Assembly: GCF_004000215.1 (NCBI RefSeq)
Contig: NZ_RBVY01000004.1
Coordinates: forward strand, 394,351-458,350
Length of the DNA: 64,000 bases
Reading direction: 5' to 3'
DNA from: Nitratireductor alexandrii
Lineage (GTDB): Bacteria; Pseudomonadota; Alphaproteobacteria; Rhizobiales; Rhizobiaceae
The position numbers and the translations under genes were made by a program. Of this stretch, positions 47,088 through 56,306 are shown one piece after another. Numbering within the stretch: position 1 is the stretch's first letter; each line of letters opens with the position of its first letter. The notes beneath the pieces are model-generated. The model made no database searches. It saw only the letters and a program-made list of their open reading frames with translations, and had not been told where the DNA came from.

Positions 47088-48059
47088 ATGCTCGAATGGG
47101 CATCCCTTCGCACGAAACAGGAAACCAGGGACGACCGCGCGCCGCCCCCGGAGACCGATGCGCCCGGCCCACTGCCCCAGCCCAAGACCGGAATCGCACT
47201 GGCGCTCGGCGGCGGCGCGGCGCGCGGCTGGGCCCATATCGGGGTGCTGCGTGCGCTCGACGAGGCCGGCATCAGGATCAACATGATCGCCGGCACCTCG
47301 ATCGGCGCCCTGGTCGGCGGCTGCTATCTGGCCGGCAAGCTGGACGAGTTGGAAGAATTCGCCCGCAGCCTGACCAAGCGCCGCATCTTCGGGCTGCTCG
47401 ACCTGCATCTGGGCGGCAGCGGCCTGTTCGGCGGCATGCGGCTGACGGCGCGCATGCAGCAGCATATGCGCGGGGTTACGTTCGAGGATCTGGAAAAACC
47501 CTTCGTCTGCGTCGCGGCCGAAATCCGCACCGGCCACGAAATCTGGCTGTCGAGCGGCAATTTGATCACCGCCATGCGCGCCTCCTACGCGCTGCCGGGC
47601 GTGTTCGAGCCGGTCAGCGCCAACAATCGCGTGCTGGTCGACGGCGCACTGGTCAACCCGGTGCCGGTTTCGGTATGCCGCGCCTACGAGCAGCCGCTGG
47701 TGGTGGCGGTCAATCTGCACTACGACCTGTTCGGCCGCGCCGCCGTCATCAAGCACAGCGCCGGCGAACTGGTGGTCGAAAAGCCGAAACGCGCCGCCGA
47801 CGTCACCGGCCACAACCCCCGCGACGCCGAGACCCGTCTCGGTATCACCGGGGTGATGGTGGAAGCCTTCAACATCATCCAGGATCGGATTTCGCGGGCG
47901 CGACTGGCCGGCGATCCGCCCGATTTGTCCTTGCAGCCCAAGCTCGGTCAGATCGGGCTGACCGAGTTCCACCGCGCCGACGAGGCGATCCGCCTCGGTT
48001 ACGACGCCACCCTTGCCAACATCAACGAACTCAAGCGCCTGCAGACCGTGCTGGCCTGA
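47088..48059 (+). CDS. Patatin-like phospholipase (RssA-type)
   Basis: 323 residues from ATG 47088. ATG 47082 is in frame but would touch the ribosome site AAGGGAG, so the later start fits better. The patatin dyad is complete: oxyanion motif GGGAARGWAHIG (41-52), Ser71 in GTSIG and Asp185 in VDGALVNPVPV. The bacterial RssA/NTE-like group is cytoplasmic or membrane-associated and cleaves acyl esters; substrate unknown. A disordered Pro-rich N-terminus precedes the domain. Tail-to-tail with recJ. Confidence 0.88.
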   Translation: MLEWASLRTKQETRDDRAPPPETDAPGPLPQPKTGIALALGGGAARGWAHIGVLRALDEAGIRINMIAGTSIGALVGGCYLAGKLDELEEFARSLTKRRIFGLLDLHLGGSGLFGGMRLTARMQQHMRGVTFEDLEKPFVCVAAEIRTGHEIWLSSGNLITAMRASYALPGVFEPVSANNRVLVDGALVNPVPVSVCRAYEQPLVVAVNLHYDLFGRAAVIKHSAGELVVEKPKRAADVTGHNPRDAETRLGITGVMVEAFNIIQDRISRARLAGDPPDLSLQPKLGQIGLTEFHRADEAIRLGYDATLANINELKRLQTVLA

Positions 48060-48084
48060 CCGGCAGGCCGCTGCCGACAGACGC

Positions 48085-49869
48085 TCAATCGGCGGCCGCA
48101 GCGTCGCTCAGTCGGAACTGCACCGATTTGGTGCCGTTCCAGTAATTGGCCGACAGCGATCCCGCCGCATGGATCAGCCGGCCGCGACTGGCCATGAGAA
48201 AACGGCCGAGATCGGTGTCGGCGCTGCGAAAAGCCATCGCCTGCAGTCGGCCGCCGGCGCCGGAGCGCAGCGCGATTCGCAAATGGCCCTGCCCGACCGG
48301 GCGCACGTCCGATATCTGGTGTCGCGGCAGGACAAAGACGGGCTGTGGATGGCCGGTGCCAAAGGGCCCGGCGCGTTCGAGCAGGTCGAGAAGCTCGAGC
48401 GTGGCGCCGTCGGCGGCGAGTGCTGCGTCGATCTTCAAGGCCTGCTCCTCACGCAGGCGAAACACGGCCTCGGCCGCCTGCCCCTCGAAAAACGCCCGCA
48501 AGGCGCCCAGTTTGGCGCGTTCCACCGTGATGCCGGCAGCCATGGCGTGTCCGCCGCCCTTGACGATCAACCCGCGTTCGGCAGCTTCGCGCACCAGCCG
48601 CCCGAGATCGAAGCCGGCGATCGAGCGGCCCGAGCCCGTGCCCTCGCCATTGGCGTTGAAGGCGACCGCGAAGACCGGCCGGCGCAATTGCTCCTTCAGC
48701 CGCGACGCGATCAGCCCCACAATGCCCGGGTGCCATGTCGTGCTCTGGGTTAGGAACACCGCCGGGCCCCGCCCGTTTGCGAGTTCGGCCTCGGCCTCCG
48801 CGCGCGCCTCTTCCAGCATCGTGCGTTCCATCGCCTGACGCTCCTGGTTGAGCCGGTCGAGTTGCTCGGCGATCGCGCGCGCGGCGACCGGGTCGGTCTC
48901 GGCCAAAAGCCGCGCGCCCAGCGCCGCGTCGCCGATGCGCCCGCCGGCATTGATGCGCGGGCCGATCAGAAAGCCGAGATGAAACGTGTTGGTCGGCTCG
49001 CCGATACGCGCCACGCGCTGCAGCGCCGCCAGGCCGGGGTTGTTCTGGTGCCGGGCCGCGACCAGTCCCTTGACCACGAAGGCGCGGTTGACGCCAACGA
49101 GCGGCACGACATCGCACACGGTCGCAAGCGCGACCAGGTCGAGCAACTCCAACAGGTCGGGCAAGGCGCCGGATTTGCCGCTGGCGCGCAGGTGCTTGAC
49201 GGTCTGCACCAGAGCTAGAAAAGTGACCCCGGCGGCGCATAGATGCCCCTGCCCCGACAAATCGTCCTCGCGATTGGGATTGACGACGGCGAGCGCGTCG
49301 GGCAGCGCGCCGCCGACCTGGTGGTGGTCGAGCACGACGACGTCGGCGCCGGCGGCGTTGGCGGCGGTGACCGAGGACGCGCTGTTGGTGCCGCAATCGA
49401 CGGTGACGATCAGCGTGGCGCCGCGCGCGACGAGGTCGCGCATGGCGTCGGGATTGGGCCCGTACCCTTCGAAGATCCGGTCGGGAATATAGATTTCCGC
49501 GTCGATGCCGAAATGGCGCAGAAAGCGCTTCATCAGCGCCGAGGAAGCGGCACCGTCGACGTCGTAATCGCCGAAGATCGCCACGCGCTCGCGCTTCAGG
49601 ACGGCGGCGGCCAGCCGCGCCGCGGCCTTGTCCATATCGGTCAGCGAGGCCGGATCGGGCAGCAGATCGCGGATCGTCGGGTCGAGAAACCGTTCGGTCC
49701 CTGCCGCATCGATGCCGCGCCCGGCCAGGACGCGGGCGATGATGTCGGGCAGGCCGTGGGTCTGGGCGATCTGGAGCGCGTCGTTCTCGCCACGCGCCGA
49801 CAGGCGGTGGATCCAGGCCTGTCCGGTCGCCGAGGTCCTGACGTCGAGGAACAGCCGCGCCTCACTCAT
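48085..49869 (-). CDS. recJ: Single-stranded-DNA-specific exonuclease RecJ
   Basis: 594 residues from ATG 49869. DHH phosphoesterase: FGDYDVDGAAS (99-109), VDCGTNS (157-163), DHHQVGG (181-187), then the DHHA1 domain with GGHAMAAGITV and a C-terminal OB-like domain. RecJ degrades 5' single strands in recombination and mismatch repair. Last gene of the minus-strand run aminotransferase-hom-glpX-recJ, 54 bases after glpX, a gene order I associate with Rhizobiales. Confidence 0.96.
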   Translation of the reverse strand: MSEARLFLDVRTSATGQAWIHRLSARGENDALQIAQTHGLPDIIARVLAGRGIDAAGTERFLDPTIRDLLPDPASLTDMDKAAARLAAAVLKRERVAIFGDYDVDGAASSALMKRFLRHFGIDAEIYIPDRIFEGYGPNPDAMRDLVARGATLIVTVDCGTNSASSVTAANAAGADVVVLDHHQVGGALPDALAVVNPNREDDLSGQGHLCAAGVTFLALVQTVKHLRASGKSGALPDLLELLDLVALATVCDVVPLVGVNRAFVVKGLVAARHQNNPGLAALQRVARIGEPTNTFHLGFLIGPRINAGGRIGDAALGARLLAETDPVAARAIAEQLDRLNQERQAMERTMLEEARAEAEAELANGRGPAVFLTQSTTWHPGIVGLIASRLKEQLRRPVFAVAFNANGEGTGSGRSIAGFDLGRLVREAAERGLIVKGGGHAMAAGITVERAKLGALRAFFEGQAAEAVFRLREEQALKIDAALAADGATLELLDLLERAGPFGTGHPQPVFVLPRHQISDVRPVGQGHLRIALRSGAGGRLQAMAFRSADTDLGRFLMASRGRLIHAAGSLSANYWNGTKSVQFRLSDAAAAD

Positions 49870-49923
49870 GCCATCGTCCCGTTTTGGGGTCGTGACAGGC
49901 GCGTCGTGCGGCCGAGCGCGGCG

Positions 49924-50901
49924 TCAAAACTTGTCCAGATCCTGGTGCTTGGCCTTGATTTCGCGCACGGTGCGCGAGGACGAGCGCATCACGATCGTGT
50001 GGGTCTGCACGAAATCGCGGGCGAACTTGACGCCGGCCAACAGATTACCGTCGGTCACGCCAGTGGCCGCGAACAACACGTCGCCGCGCGCCATCTCGTC
50101 CATCTGGTAGATCTTGTCGGGATCGTCGATACCCATTTTCCTGGCGCGCGCGATCTTGTCCTCGGTGTTAAGCTGCAGGCGCCCCTGCATCTGGCCGCCG
50201 ATGCAGCGCAACGCCGCCGCCGCGAGCACACCCTCCGGCGCCCCGCCGATACCGATATAGATGTCGATGCCGGTCTCGTCGGGATCGGTGGTGTGGATGA
50301 CGCCGGCCACGTCCCCGTCGCCGATCAGGCGGATCGCGGCCCCGGTGGCGCGCACCTCCTCGATCAGCCGGGCATGGCGCGGACGGTCGAGGATGCAGGC
50401 GGTGATCTCGCCGACCGGCACACCCTTGGCCTTGGCGAGCCTGTCGAGATTTTCGGCCGCCGGCGCGTCGATGTCGATGATGCCGGCCGGATAGCCGGGC
50501 CCGATCGCGATCTTGTCCATGTAGACGTCCGGTGCGTAAAGCAGGCTGCCCTTTTCGGCGATAGCGATGACGGCGAGCGAGTTCGGCAGGTTCTTGGCGC
50601 AGATCGTCGTGCCTTCGAGCGGGTCGAGCGCGATGTCGACCTCCGGCCCGTCCTTGGTGCCCACTTCCTCGCCGATATAAAGCATCGGCGCCTCGTCGCG
50701 CTCGCCTTCGCCGATCACCACGGTACCGGTAATCGGCAGACGGTTGAGTTCCGAGCGCATCGCATCCACGGCCACCTGGTCGGCAGCCTTCTCGTCGCCG
50801 CGCCCGCGCAGCCTGGCCGCCGCCACGGCGGCGCGCTCGGTCACACGGACCAGCTCGAGGGTAAGGATGCGATCGAGACCGTCGGAAGCGAGTTTGGCCA
50901 T
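49924..50901 (-). CDS. glpX: Class II fructose-1,6-bisphosphatase
   Basis: 325 residues from ATG 50901, with CAGGATACAAAA upstream; the longer frame to 51015 has no family sequence. GlpX-type enzyme: VIGEGERDEAPMLYIGEE (62-79), DPLEGT (93-98) and DRPRHARLIEEVRA are the metal and substrate motifs. It dephosphorylates fructose 1,6-bisphosphate in gluconeogenesis. 147 bases after hom, so cotranscription is likely but not certain. Confidence 0.96.
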   Translation of the reverse strand: MAKLASDGLDRILTLELVRVTERAAVAAARLRGRGDEKAADQVAVDAMRSELNRLPITGTVVIGEGERDEAPMLYIGEEVGTKDGPEVDIALDPLEGTTICAKNLPNSLAVIAIAEKGSLLYAPDVYMDKIAIGPGYPAGIIDIDAPAAENLDRLAKAKGVPVGEITACILDRPRHARLIEEVRATGAAIRLIGDGDVAGVIHTTDPDETGIDIYIGIGGAPEGVLAAAALRCIGGQMQGRLQLNTEDKIARARKMGIDDPDKIYQMDEMARGDVLFAATGVTDGNLLAGVKFARDFVQTHTIVMRSSSRTVREIKAKHQDLDKF

Positions 50902-51048
50902 TTTTGTATCCTGAAACGGGGCGCCGGCGAGCCGGGGCGGATAGTCGGTCGCCTCTTTTGTCAAACGGGCTCGGCGACGGCAAGGGACGGCTGAGGGCTT
51001 TCCCCTAATCGCCAATCATAACAATCGATTAAAAAGCACCGCCACGGC

Positions 51049-52362
51049 CTACTCGGCGCGCTCGATGCGGATCACCTGTGGCGTGTCGACGACATGGCCG
51101 TCCCGGGTGATGCCCTCGACGGCCTTGCGCACCGCAGCCTCGGTGGTCTCGTGCGTGACCAGGATCACCGTCTTGTGGTCGGCGCCGTTTTCGCCGTTGG
51201 CGTGCTGGACGATCGATTCCAGCGAAATATCGTTGGCGGCCATGCGCTTGGCGATCGCAGCGAAGGCGCCTGCGCGATCGATCACCGTCAACCGGATGAA
51301 GTAGCCGCCGGCATGGGCGCGCATGCGGGCGCGCTTATAGGGCGCGAGTTCGCGCGCCGGCCGGCCGAAGACCGGCCCGTGCTGGAAGCCGGGGCTCGCC
51401 TTGGCGATGTCGGCGATGTCGCCGACCACGGCCGACGCGGTGGCGTTGCCGCCGGCACCCGGCCCCGACAAAAGCAATTCGCCCAAAATGTCGGTCTCGA
51501 TCGCCACCGCGTTGGTGACACCGTCGACCTGGGCGATCACCGAGGCCGTCGGCACCATGGTCGGGTGCACGCGCTGCTCGATGCCGCTTTCGGTGCGCTG
51601 GGCAACGCCCAACAGCTTGATCCGGTAGCCCAACTCACCGGCCGCGCGGATATCGGCCTGGGTGATGTTGGAAATGCCTTCCATATAGATGTCGCCGGCC
51701 GAAATGCGGGTGCCGAAGGCAAGGCTGGTCAAAAGCGACAGCTTGTGGGCCGTGTCGTGGCCCTCGATGTCGAAAGTCGGATCGGCTTCCGCATAACCGA
51801 GGCGCTGAGCGTCGGCCAGGCAGTCGGCGAACGACAGCCCCTCCTCTTCCATGCGCGTCAAAATATAGTTGCAGGTGCCGTTGAGGATGCCGAAGACACG
51901 GCTGATCGTGTTGCCGGCCATCGCCTCGCGCATGGTCTTGATGACCGGGATGCCGCCGGCCACCGCCGCCTCGTAATTGAGAAGGACACCGCGTTTTTCC
52001 GCCTTTTCGGCCAACCCGACGCCGCTGGCCGCCAACAGCGCCTTGTTGGCGGTCACGACATGGCGGCCGGCCGCAAGCGCGGCTTCGACACAGTCCTTGG
52101 CGATGCCCGTCTCGCCGCCGATCAGTTCGACGAAAACGTCGATCTCGGCCTTTTTGGCGAGCGCGACCGGATCGTCGAACCATGCCGCATCGGCAAGCGC
52201 GATGCCGCGATCCTTGTGGCGATCGCGCGCCGACACCGCAACCACGGCGACCTCGCGCCCGCATTGGCGCGTCAGTTCGGCGGCCTTGTCGGTCAGCACG
52301 CGCACGACGGAGGCGCCGACCGTGCCAAGACCGGCAATTCCGACACGCAATGCTTCGCCCAT
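51049..52362 (-). CDS. hom: Homoserine dehydrogenase
   Basis: 437 residues from ATG 52362. NAD(P) fold GIAGLGTVG (8-16), catalytic domain with YEAAVAGGIPVIKTMRE and GILNGTCNYILTRMEEEG, and a C-terminal ACT domain (about 355-430) that usually allows feedback by threonine. The enzyme makes homoserine for threonine and methionine. It follows the aminotransferase gene by 39 bases on the same strand. Confidence 0.96.
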   Translation of the reverse strand: MGEALRVGIAGLGTVGASVVRVLTDKAAELTRQCGREVAVVAVSARDRHKDRGIALADAAWFDDPVALAKKAEIDVFVELIGGETGIAKDCVEAALAAGRHVVTANKALLAASGVGLAEKAEKRGVLLNYEAAVAGGIPVIKTMREAMAGNTISRVFGILNGTCNYILTRMEEEGLSFADCLADAQRLGYAEADPTFDIEGHDTAHKLSLLTSLAFGTRISAGDIYMEGISNITQADIRAAGELGYRIKLLGVAQRTESGIEQRVHPTMVPTASVIAQVDGVTNAVAIETDILGELLLSGPGAGGNATASAVVGDIADIAKASPGFQHGPVFGRPARELAPYKRARMRAHAGGYFIRLTVIDRAGAFAAIAKRMAANDISLESIVQHANGENGADHKTVILVTHETTEAAVRKAVEGITRDGHVVDTPQVIRIERAE

Positions 52363-52401
52363 GGCCGTCAGCCCCTTTCGTTCAAAAAATCATGTGCTGG
52401 T

Positions 52402-53625
52402 TCAGCGGCGCGCGCCGAGCGCGACCACATTGGTCTCGCCGTCCGGCCGGACGCTGCCGGCAAGAAAACGCTTGATGGAACGCGCCGCCTGGCGGATGCG
52501 ATGTTCGTTCTCGACCAAGGCGATGCGCACGAAATCGTCGCCATGTTCGCCGAAACCGATGCCCGGCGCCACCGCGACGTCAGCTTTTTCCACCAGCAGT
52601 TTGGAAAACTCCAAAGAACCGGCCTCACGGAACGGCTCGGGGATCGGTGCCCAGGCGAACATGGTCGCCGCCGGCGCCGGTACGGTCCAGCCGGCACGGT
52701 CGAACGATTCGACCAGCACGTCGCGACGGCGGCGATAGGTCTCGCGCACCTCCTCGATATCCGACCCGTCGCTGTTGAGCGCCGCGGCGGCCGCCACCTG
52801 GATCGGCGTGAACGCGCCATAGTCGAGATAGGATTTGACCCGCGACAGCGCGGCGATCAGCCGGTCATTGCCGACCGCGAACCCCATGCGCCAGCCCGGC
52901 ATGGAAAAGGTCTTCGACATCGAGGTGAATTCGACCGTGACGTCGATGGCGCCCGGCACCTGCAGCACCGAGGGCGGCGGATTGTCGTCGAAATAGATCT
53001 CGGCATAGGCGAGATCGGACAGGATGATGAGGTCGTGCCGTTTGGCAAACGCGACCACATCCTTGTAGAAATCGAGCGTGGCGACATAGGCCGTCGGATT
53101 GGACGGATAGTTGAGGATCAGCGCCAGCGGCCGCGGGATCGAATGCTTGACCGCGCGTTCCAGCGCCGGAATGAAACCTGAATCCGGCTCGGCGGGGATC
53201 GAACGGATGACGCCGCCCGACATGATGAAGCCAAAAGCATGGATTGGATAGGTCGGGTTGGGGCACAACACCACGTCGCCCGGCGCGGTGATCGCCTGGG
53301 CCATGTTGGCGAACCCCTCCTTGGAGCCGAGCGTGGCGACGACCTGGCTTTCGGGATCGAGCTTGACGCCGAAACGACGGGCGTAATAGGCGGCCTGCGC
53401 ACGCCGCAATCCGGGGATGCCGCGCGAAGCGGAGTAGCGGTGGGTACGCGGATCGCGGACCACGTCACATAATTTGTCGACGATCGACTTGGGGGTCGGC
53501 AAATCGGGATTGCCCATGCCGAGATCGACGATGTCGGCGCCCCTGGACCGCGCGCTGGCCTTCAGGCGGTTAACCTGTTCGAACACGTAAGGCGGCAGCC
53601 GGCGGGTTTTGTGAAACTCTTCCAT
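52402..53625 (-). CDS. PLP-dependent aminotransferase (AlaC/LL-DAP-AT-like)
   Basis: 407 residues from ATG 53625; the frame continues to 53673 without family similarity. Fold type I: GMGNPDLPTP (36-45), YPSNPTAYVA (173-182), SDLAYAEIYFDD (203-214) and the PLP lysine Lys238 in SMSKTFSMPGWRMG. The family includes the alanine aminotransferase AlaC and LL-diaminopimelate aminotransferases; AlaC-like activity is the more usual assignment in this order. Located before hom, so it may supply or drain amino acids near the aspartate pathway. Confidence 0.88.
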   Translation of the reverse strand: MEEFHKTRRLPPYVFEQVNRLKASARSRGADIVDLGMGNPDLPTPKSIVDKLCDVVRDPRTHRYSASRGIPGLRRAQAAYYARRFGVKLDPESQVVATLGSKEGFANMAQAITAPGDVVLCPNPTYPIHAFGFIMSGGVIRSIPAEPDSGFIPALERAVKHSIPRPLALILNYPSNPTAYVATLDFYKDVVAFAKRHDLIILSDLAYAEIYFDDNPPPSVLQVPGAIDVTVEFTSMSKTFSMPGWRMGFAVGNDRLIAALSRVKSYLDYGAFTPIQVAAAAALNSDGSDIEEVRETYRRRRDVLVESFDRAGWTVPAPAATMFAWAPIPEPFREAGSLEFSKLLVEKADVAVAPGIGFGEHGDDFVRIALVENEHRIRQAARSIKRFLAGSVRPDGETNVVALGARR

Positions 53626-53694
53626 GACGGTCTCGACGGGAATGGAGCGATCTGGGCGCGCGTATACACCCAATCCGGCAGTCGGTCGATAGCG

Positions 53695-54093
53695 TCACTC
53701 GCCCTCGATCTTCTTGAGCGTCTCCTCGCCGTGCGTCTCGCCGAGCTTGCGCAACCTTTCCAGTTCGGACGGCGCGATACCCGGTTGCTGGGCGACCTCG
53801 GCCTGACCGCTGGCCGAGCGGCGCACCTCGCCCTTCTTGGCGCTGGCCTCCCCGGGGCTGAGCTGGTTGACCGCGCCCTGGCGCGGCACATTCAGATTCG
53901 GATAACGGCCGGTATTGCGCAACGCCGGCGGCGACACACCGTCGATGGGGGCGGTCGGGCCGTTGTCGAGCGCGCCGGCCGGAACTGCGTCCTCGATCGG
54001 AACGCCAGCACAGGCCGCCACCGCAACAGGCGCTGCGACGATCAGTCCGCGCAAAACGGCACGGGAAAGAAACGATCGAGATGGTTTCGACAT
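53695..54093 (-). CDS. Small lipoprotein of unknown function
   Basis: 132 residues from ATG 54093. A lipoprotein signal peptide with lipobox VAAC (Cys28) is followed by a disordered, Pro/Asn/Gly-rich region (PTAPIDGVSPPALRNTGRYP) and a charged helical tail ending EETLKKIEGE. No enzyme motif. It resembles small lipoproteins I associate with this position upstream of the AlaC-like gene in rhizobia. 69 bases before the aminotransferase gene on the same strand, and divergent from phaC. Confidence 0.72.
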   Translation of the reverse strand: MSKPSRSFLSRAVLRGLIVAAPVAVAACAGVPIEDAVPAGALDNGPTAPIDGVSPPALRNTGRYPNLNVPRQGAVNQLSPGEASAKKGEVRRSASGQAEVAQQPGIAPSELERLRKLGETHGEETLKKIEGE

Positions 54094-54203
54094 ATTGCGT
54101 TCCCGAACGTCGGCTAGGCAAATCCCGGCCGCCGGTTCAATGGACCGCTATGGCCGTCACATGATATTGTGTCAACAAAAGGCCCGGGAGGAGCAGCGCC
54201 GCA

Positions 54204-56036
54204 ATGGCCAGCCAGGACGACAAGACCAATACGGACGCCAGCGCCTCGTCGGTCGAACAATATATCGTCAAGGATCCGGAGCAGTTCGCCCGCAATCTCG
54301 CCCACATGATCGAGCAGGCCGGCAAGGCGGCCTCGGCCTGGGTGACGCCGCGCGAACGTGGCGAGGTGCGCGACAGCGTCGCCGAGCCGATGGCCGACAT
54401 GGTCAAGACCTTTTCCAAACTATCCGAATACTGGCTGTCGGACCCCGCGCGCGCGCTCGAGGCCCAGACCAAGCTGTTCGCCGGCTACATGAACGTGTGG
54501 TCGAACGCGGTCGGCAGGATGTCGGGCGAGCAGCGCGGCGAAGGCGGCGTCGAGCCCGAGCGCGGCGACAAGCGATTCCAGGATCCCGAATGGGGCCGCA
54601 ATGCGTTTTTCGATTTCCTCAAACAAGCCTATCTGGTGACCTCGCGCTGGGCGGGCGAGCTTGTCGAACATGCCGACGGCCTGGACGAACACACCCGCCA
54701 TAAGGCCAATTTCTACGTCCGCCAGATCACCCAGGCGATCTCGCCGTCGAACTTCATCCTCACCAATCCCGAACTGTTCCGCGAGACGGTGGCCACCAAC
54801 GGCGAAAACCTGGTGCGCGGCATGAAAATGCTGGCCGAGGACATCGCCGCCGGCAAGGGCGATCTAAAACTGCGCCAGGCCGACTACTCCAAATTCGCGG
54901 TCGGCAAAAACATCGCCACCAGCCCGGGCAAGGTCGTCGCGCGTAGCGAGCTGGCCGAAATCATCCAGTACGAGCCGACCACCCCCAAGGCGCTGAAACG
55001 GCCGCTGATGATCTGCCCGCCGTGGATCAACAAATTCTACATTCTCGACCTGAACCCGGAAAAATCCTTCATCCGCTGGGCCGTCGAACAGGGCCACACC
55101 GTGTTCGTGATTTCCTGGGTCAATCCCGACGGGCGCCACGGCAGGAAGGGCTGGGACGCCTATATCGAGGAAGGCATCGGCTTTTGCCTCGACACGATCG
55201 AGAAAGCGACCGGCGAGCGCACCGTCAACGCGATCGGCTATTGCGTCGGTGGCACGCTGCTGGCCGCCGCCCTCGCCCTGATGGCCAAGCGTGGCGACCG
55301 GCGCATCGGCTCCGTCACCTTCTTCACCACCCAGGTCGATTTCACCCATGCCGGCGACCTGAAAGTGTTCGTCGACGAGGACCAGGTCGCCGCGCTCGAA
55401 CGGGCCATGAACGAAAAGGGCTATCTCGACGGCACCAAGATGGCCACCGCCTTCAACATGCTGCGCGCCGGCGACCTGATCTGGCCCTACGTCGTCAACA
55501 ATTACATGCGCGGCAAGGAGCCGATGCCGTTCGACCTCTTGTACTGGAACTCCGATTCCACGCGCATGGCCGCCGCCAACCACTCCTTCTATCTGCGCAA
55601 CTGCTACATGGAGAACAATCTGTCGCGCGGGCGGATGGTGCTCGGCGGCGAGACGCTGTCGCTGAAGGACGTCACCATCCCCGTCTACAATCTGGCCGCG
55701 CGCGAGGATCATATCGCGCCGGCCCGCTCGGTCTTCGTCGGCTGCCAGTTCTTCGGCGGCGACGTGGAGTTCGTGATGGCGGGCTCGGGCCATATCGCCG
55801 GCGTCGTCAACCCGCCGCAATCGAACAAATACCAGCACTGGACCGGCGGGCCACCGCTGGGCGCCTTCGACGACTGGGTCAAGTCGGCCAAGGAAAATCC
55901 CGGCTCCTGGTGGCCGCACTGGCAAAAATGGATCGAAAAACAGGATCGCAAACGCGTGTCCGCGCGGCGGCCTGAAGACGAAAAAGTGCCGATTTTGGGC
56001 GACGCGCCCGGCGACTACGTCACCGTCAGGGTATAG
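54204..56036 (+). CDS. phaC: Class I poly(3-hydroxyalkanoate) synthase
   Basis: 610 residues from ATG 54204, with GGGAGGAG about 10 bases upstream. Lipase-like box GYCVGG with the nucleophile Cys347; later catalytic Asp in REDHIAP and His in GSGHIAGVVNPP. Also CPPWINKFYILDLNPEKS and WNSDSTRMAAANHSFYLRN. It polymerises (R)-3-hydroxyacyl-CoA, usually 3-hydroxybutyryl-CoA, into storage granules. phaA, phaB and phaZ are not in the window. The gene has its own leader and is not in an obvious operon. Confidence 0.95.
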   Translation: MASQDDKTNTDASASSVEQYIVKDPEQFARNLAHMIEQAGKAASAWVTPRERGEVRDSVAEPMADMVKTFSKLSEYWLSDPARALEAQTKLFAGYMNVWSNAVGRMSGEQRGEGGVEPERGDKRFQDPEWGRNAFFDFLKQAYLVTSRWAGELVEHADGLDEHTRHKANFYVRQITQAISPSNFILTNPELFRETVATNGENLVRGMKMLAEDIAAGKGDLKLRQADYSKFAVGKNIATSPGKVVARSELAEIIQYEPTTPKALKRPLMICPPWINKFYILDLNPEKSFIRWAVEQGHTVFVISWVNPDGRHGRKGWDAYIEEGIGFCLDTIEKATGERTVNAIGYCVGGTLLAAALALMAKRGDRRIGSVTFFTTQVDFTHAGDLKVFVDEDQVAALERAMNEKGYLDGTKMATAFNMLRAGDLIWPYVVNNYMRGKEPMPFDLLYWNSDSTRMAAANHSFYLRNCYMENNLSRGRMVLGGETLSLKDVTIPVYNLAAREDHIAPARSVFVGCQFFGGDVEFVMAGSGHIAGVVNPPQSNKYQHWTGGPPLGAFDDWVKSAKENPGSWWPHWQKWIEKQDRKRVSARRPEDEKVPILGDAPGDYVTVRV

Positions 56037-56306
56037 CGAAGCGCGGCAGGTGGGCAGTAGAACGGTACAAGTCGGGTAACGAACGGTAATGGTCTGTGAT
56101 GGCGCGCGACGGCGCAAACGCCGCGCAACCGCCTGTGCAACACGGTGCTGCCGCATTTCACTCCTAGCGCGGGGTGGCGGCCGGGATTGCACTTTGAGCG
56201 TGACTTCGTTAGGGCTCGAATGATCGATTCCGCGATTGTCCGGCTCCGGTGGGCACGGGGTTGGAAGGGCTGCGTTCCGAATTGGGAACGGTAAGAGGGG
56301 AATCCG

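Noticed and set aside
51094-53181. 695-codon plus-strand frame across hom and the aminotransferase gene
   Set aside because: Spans two real minus-strand genes and their gap; composition is that of antisense GC-rich DNA.
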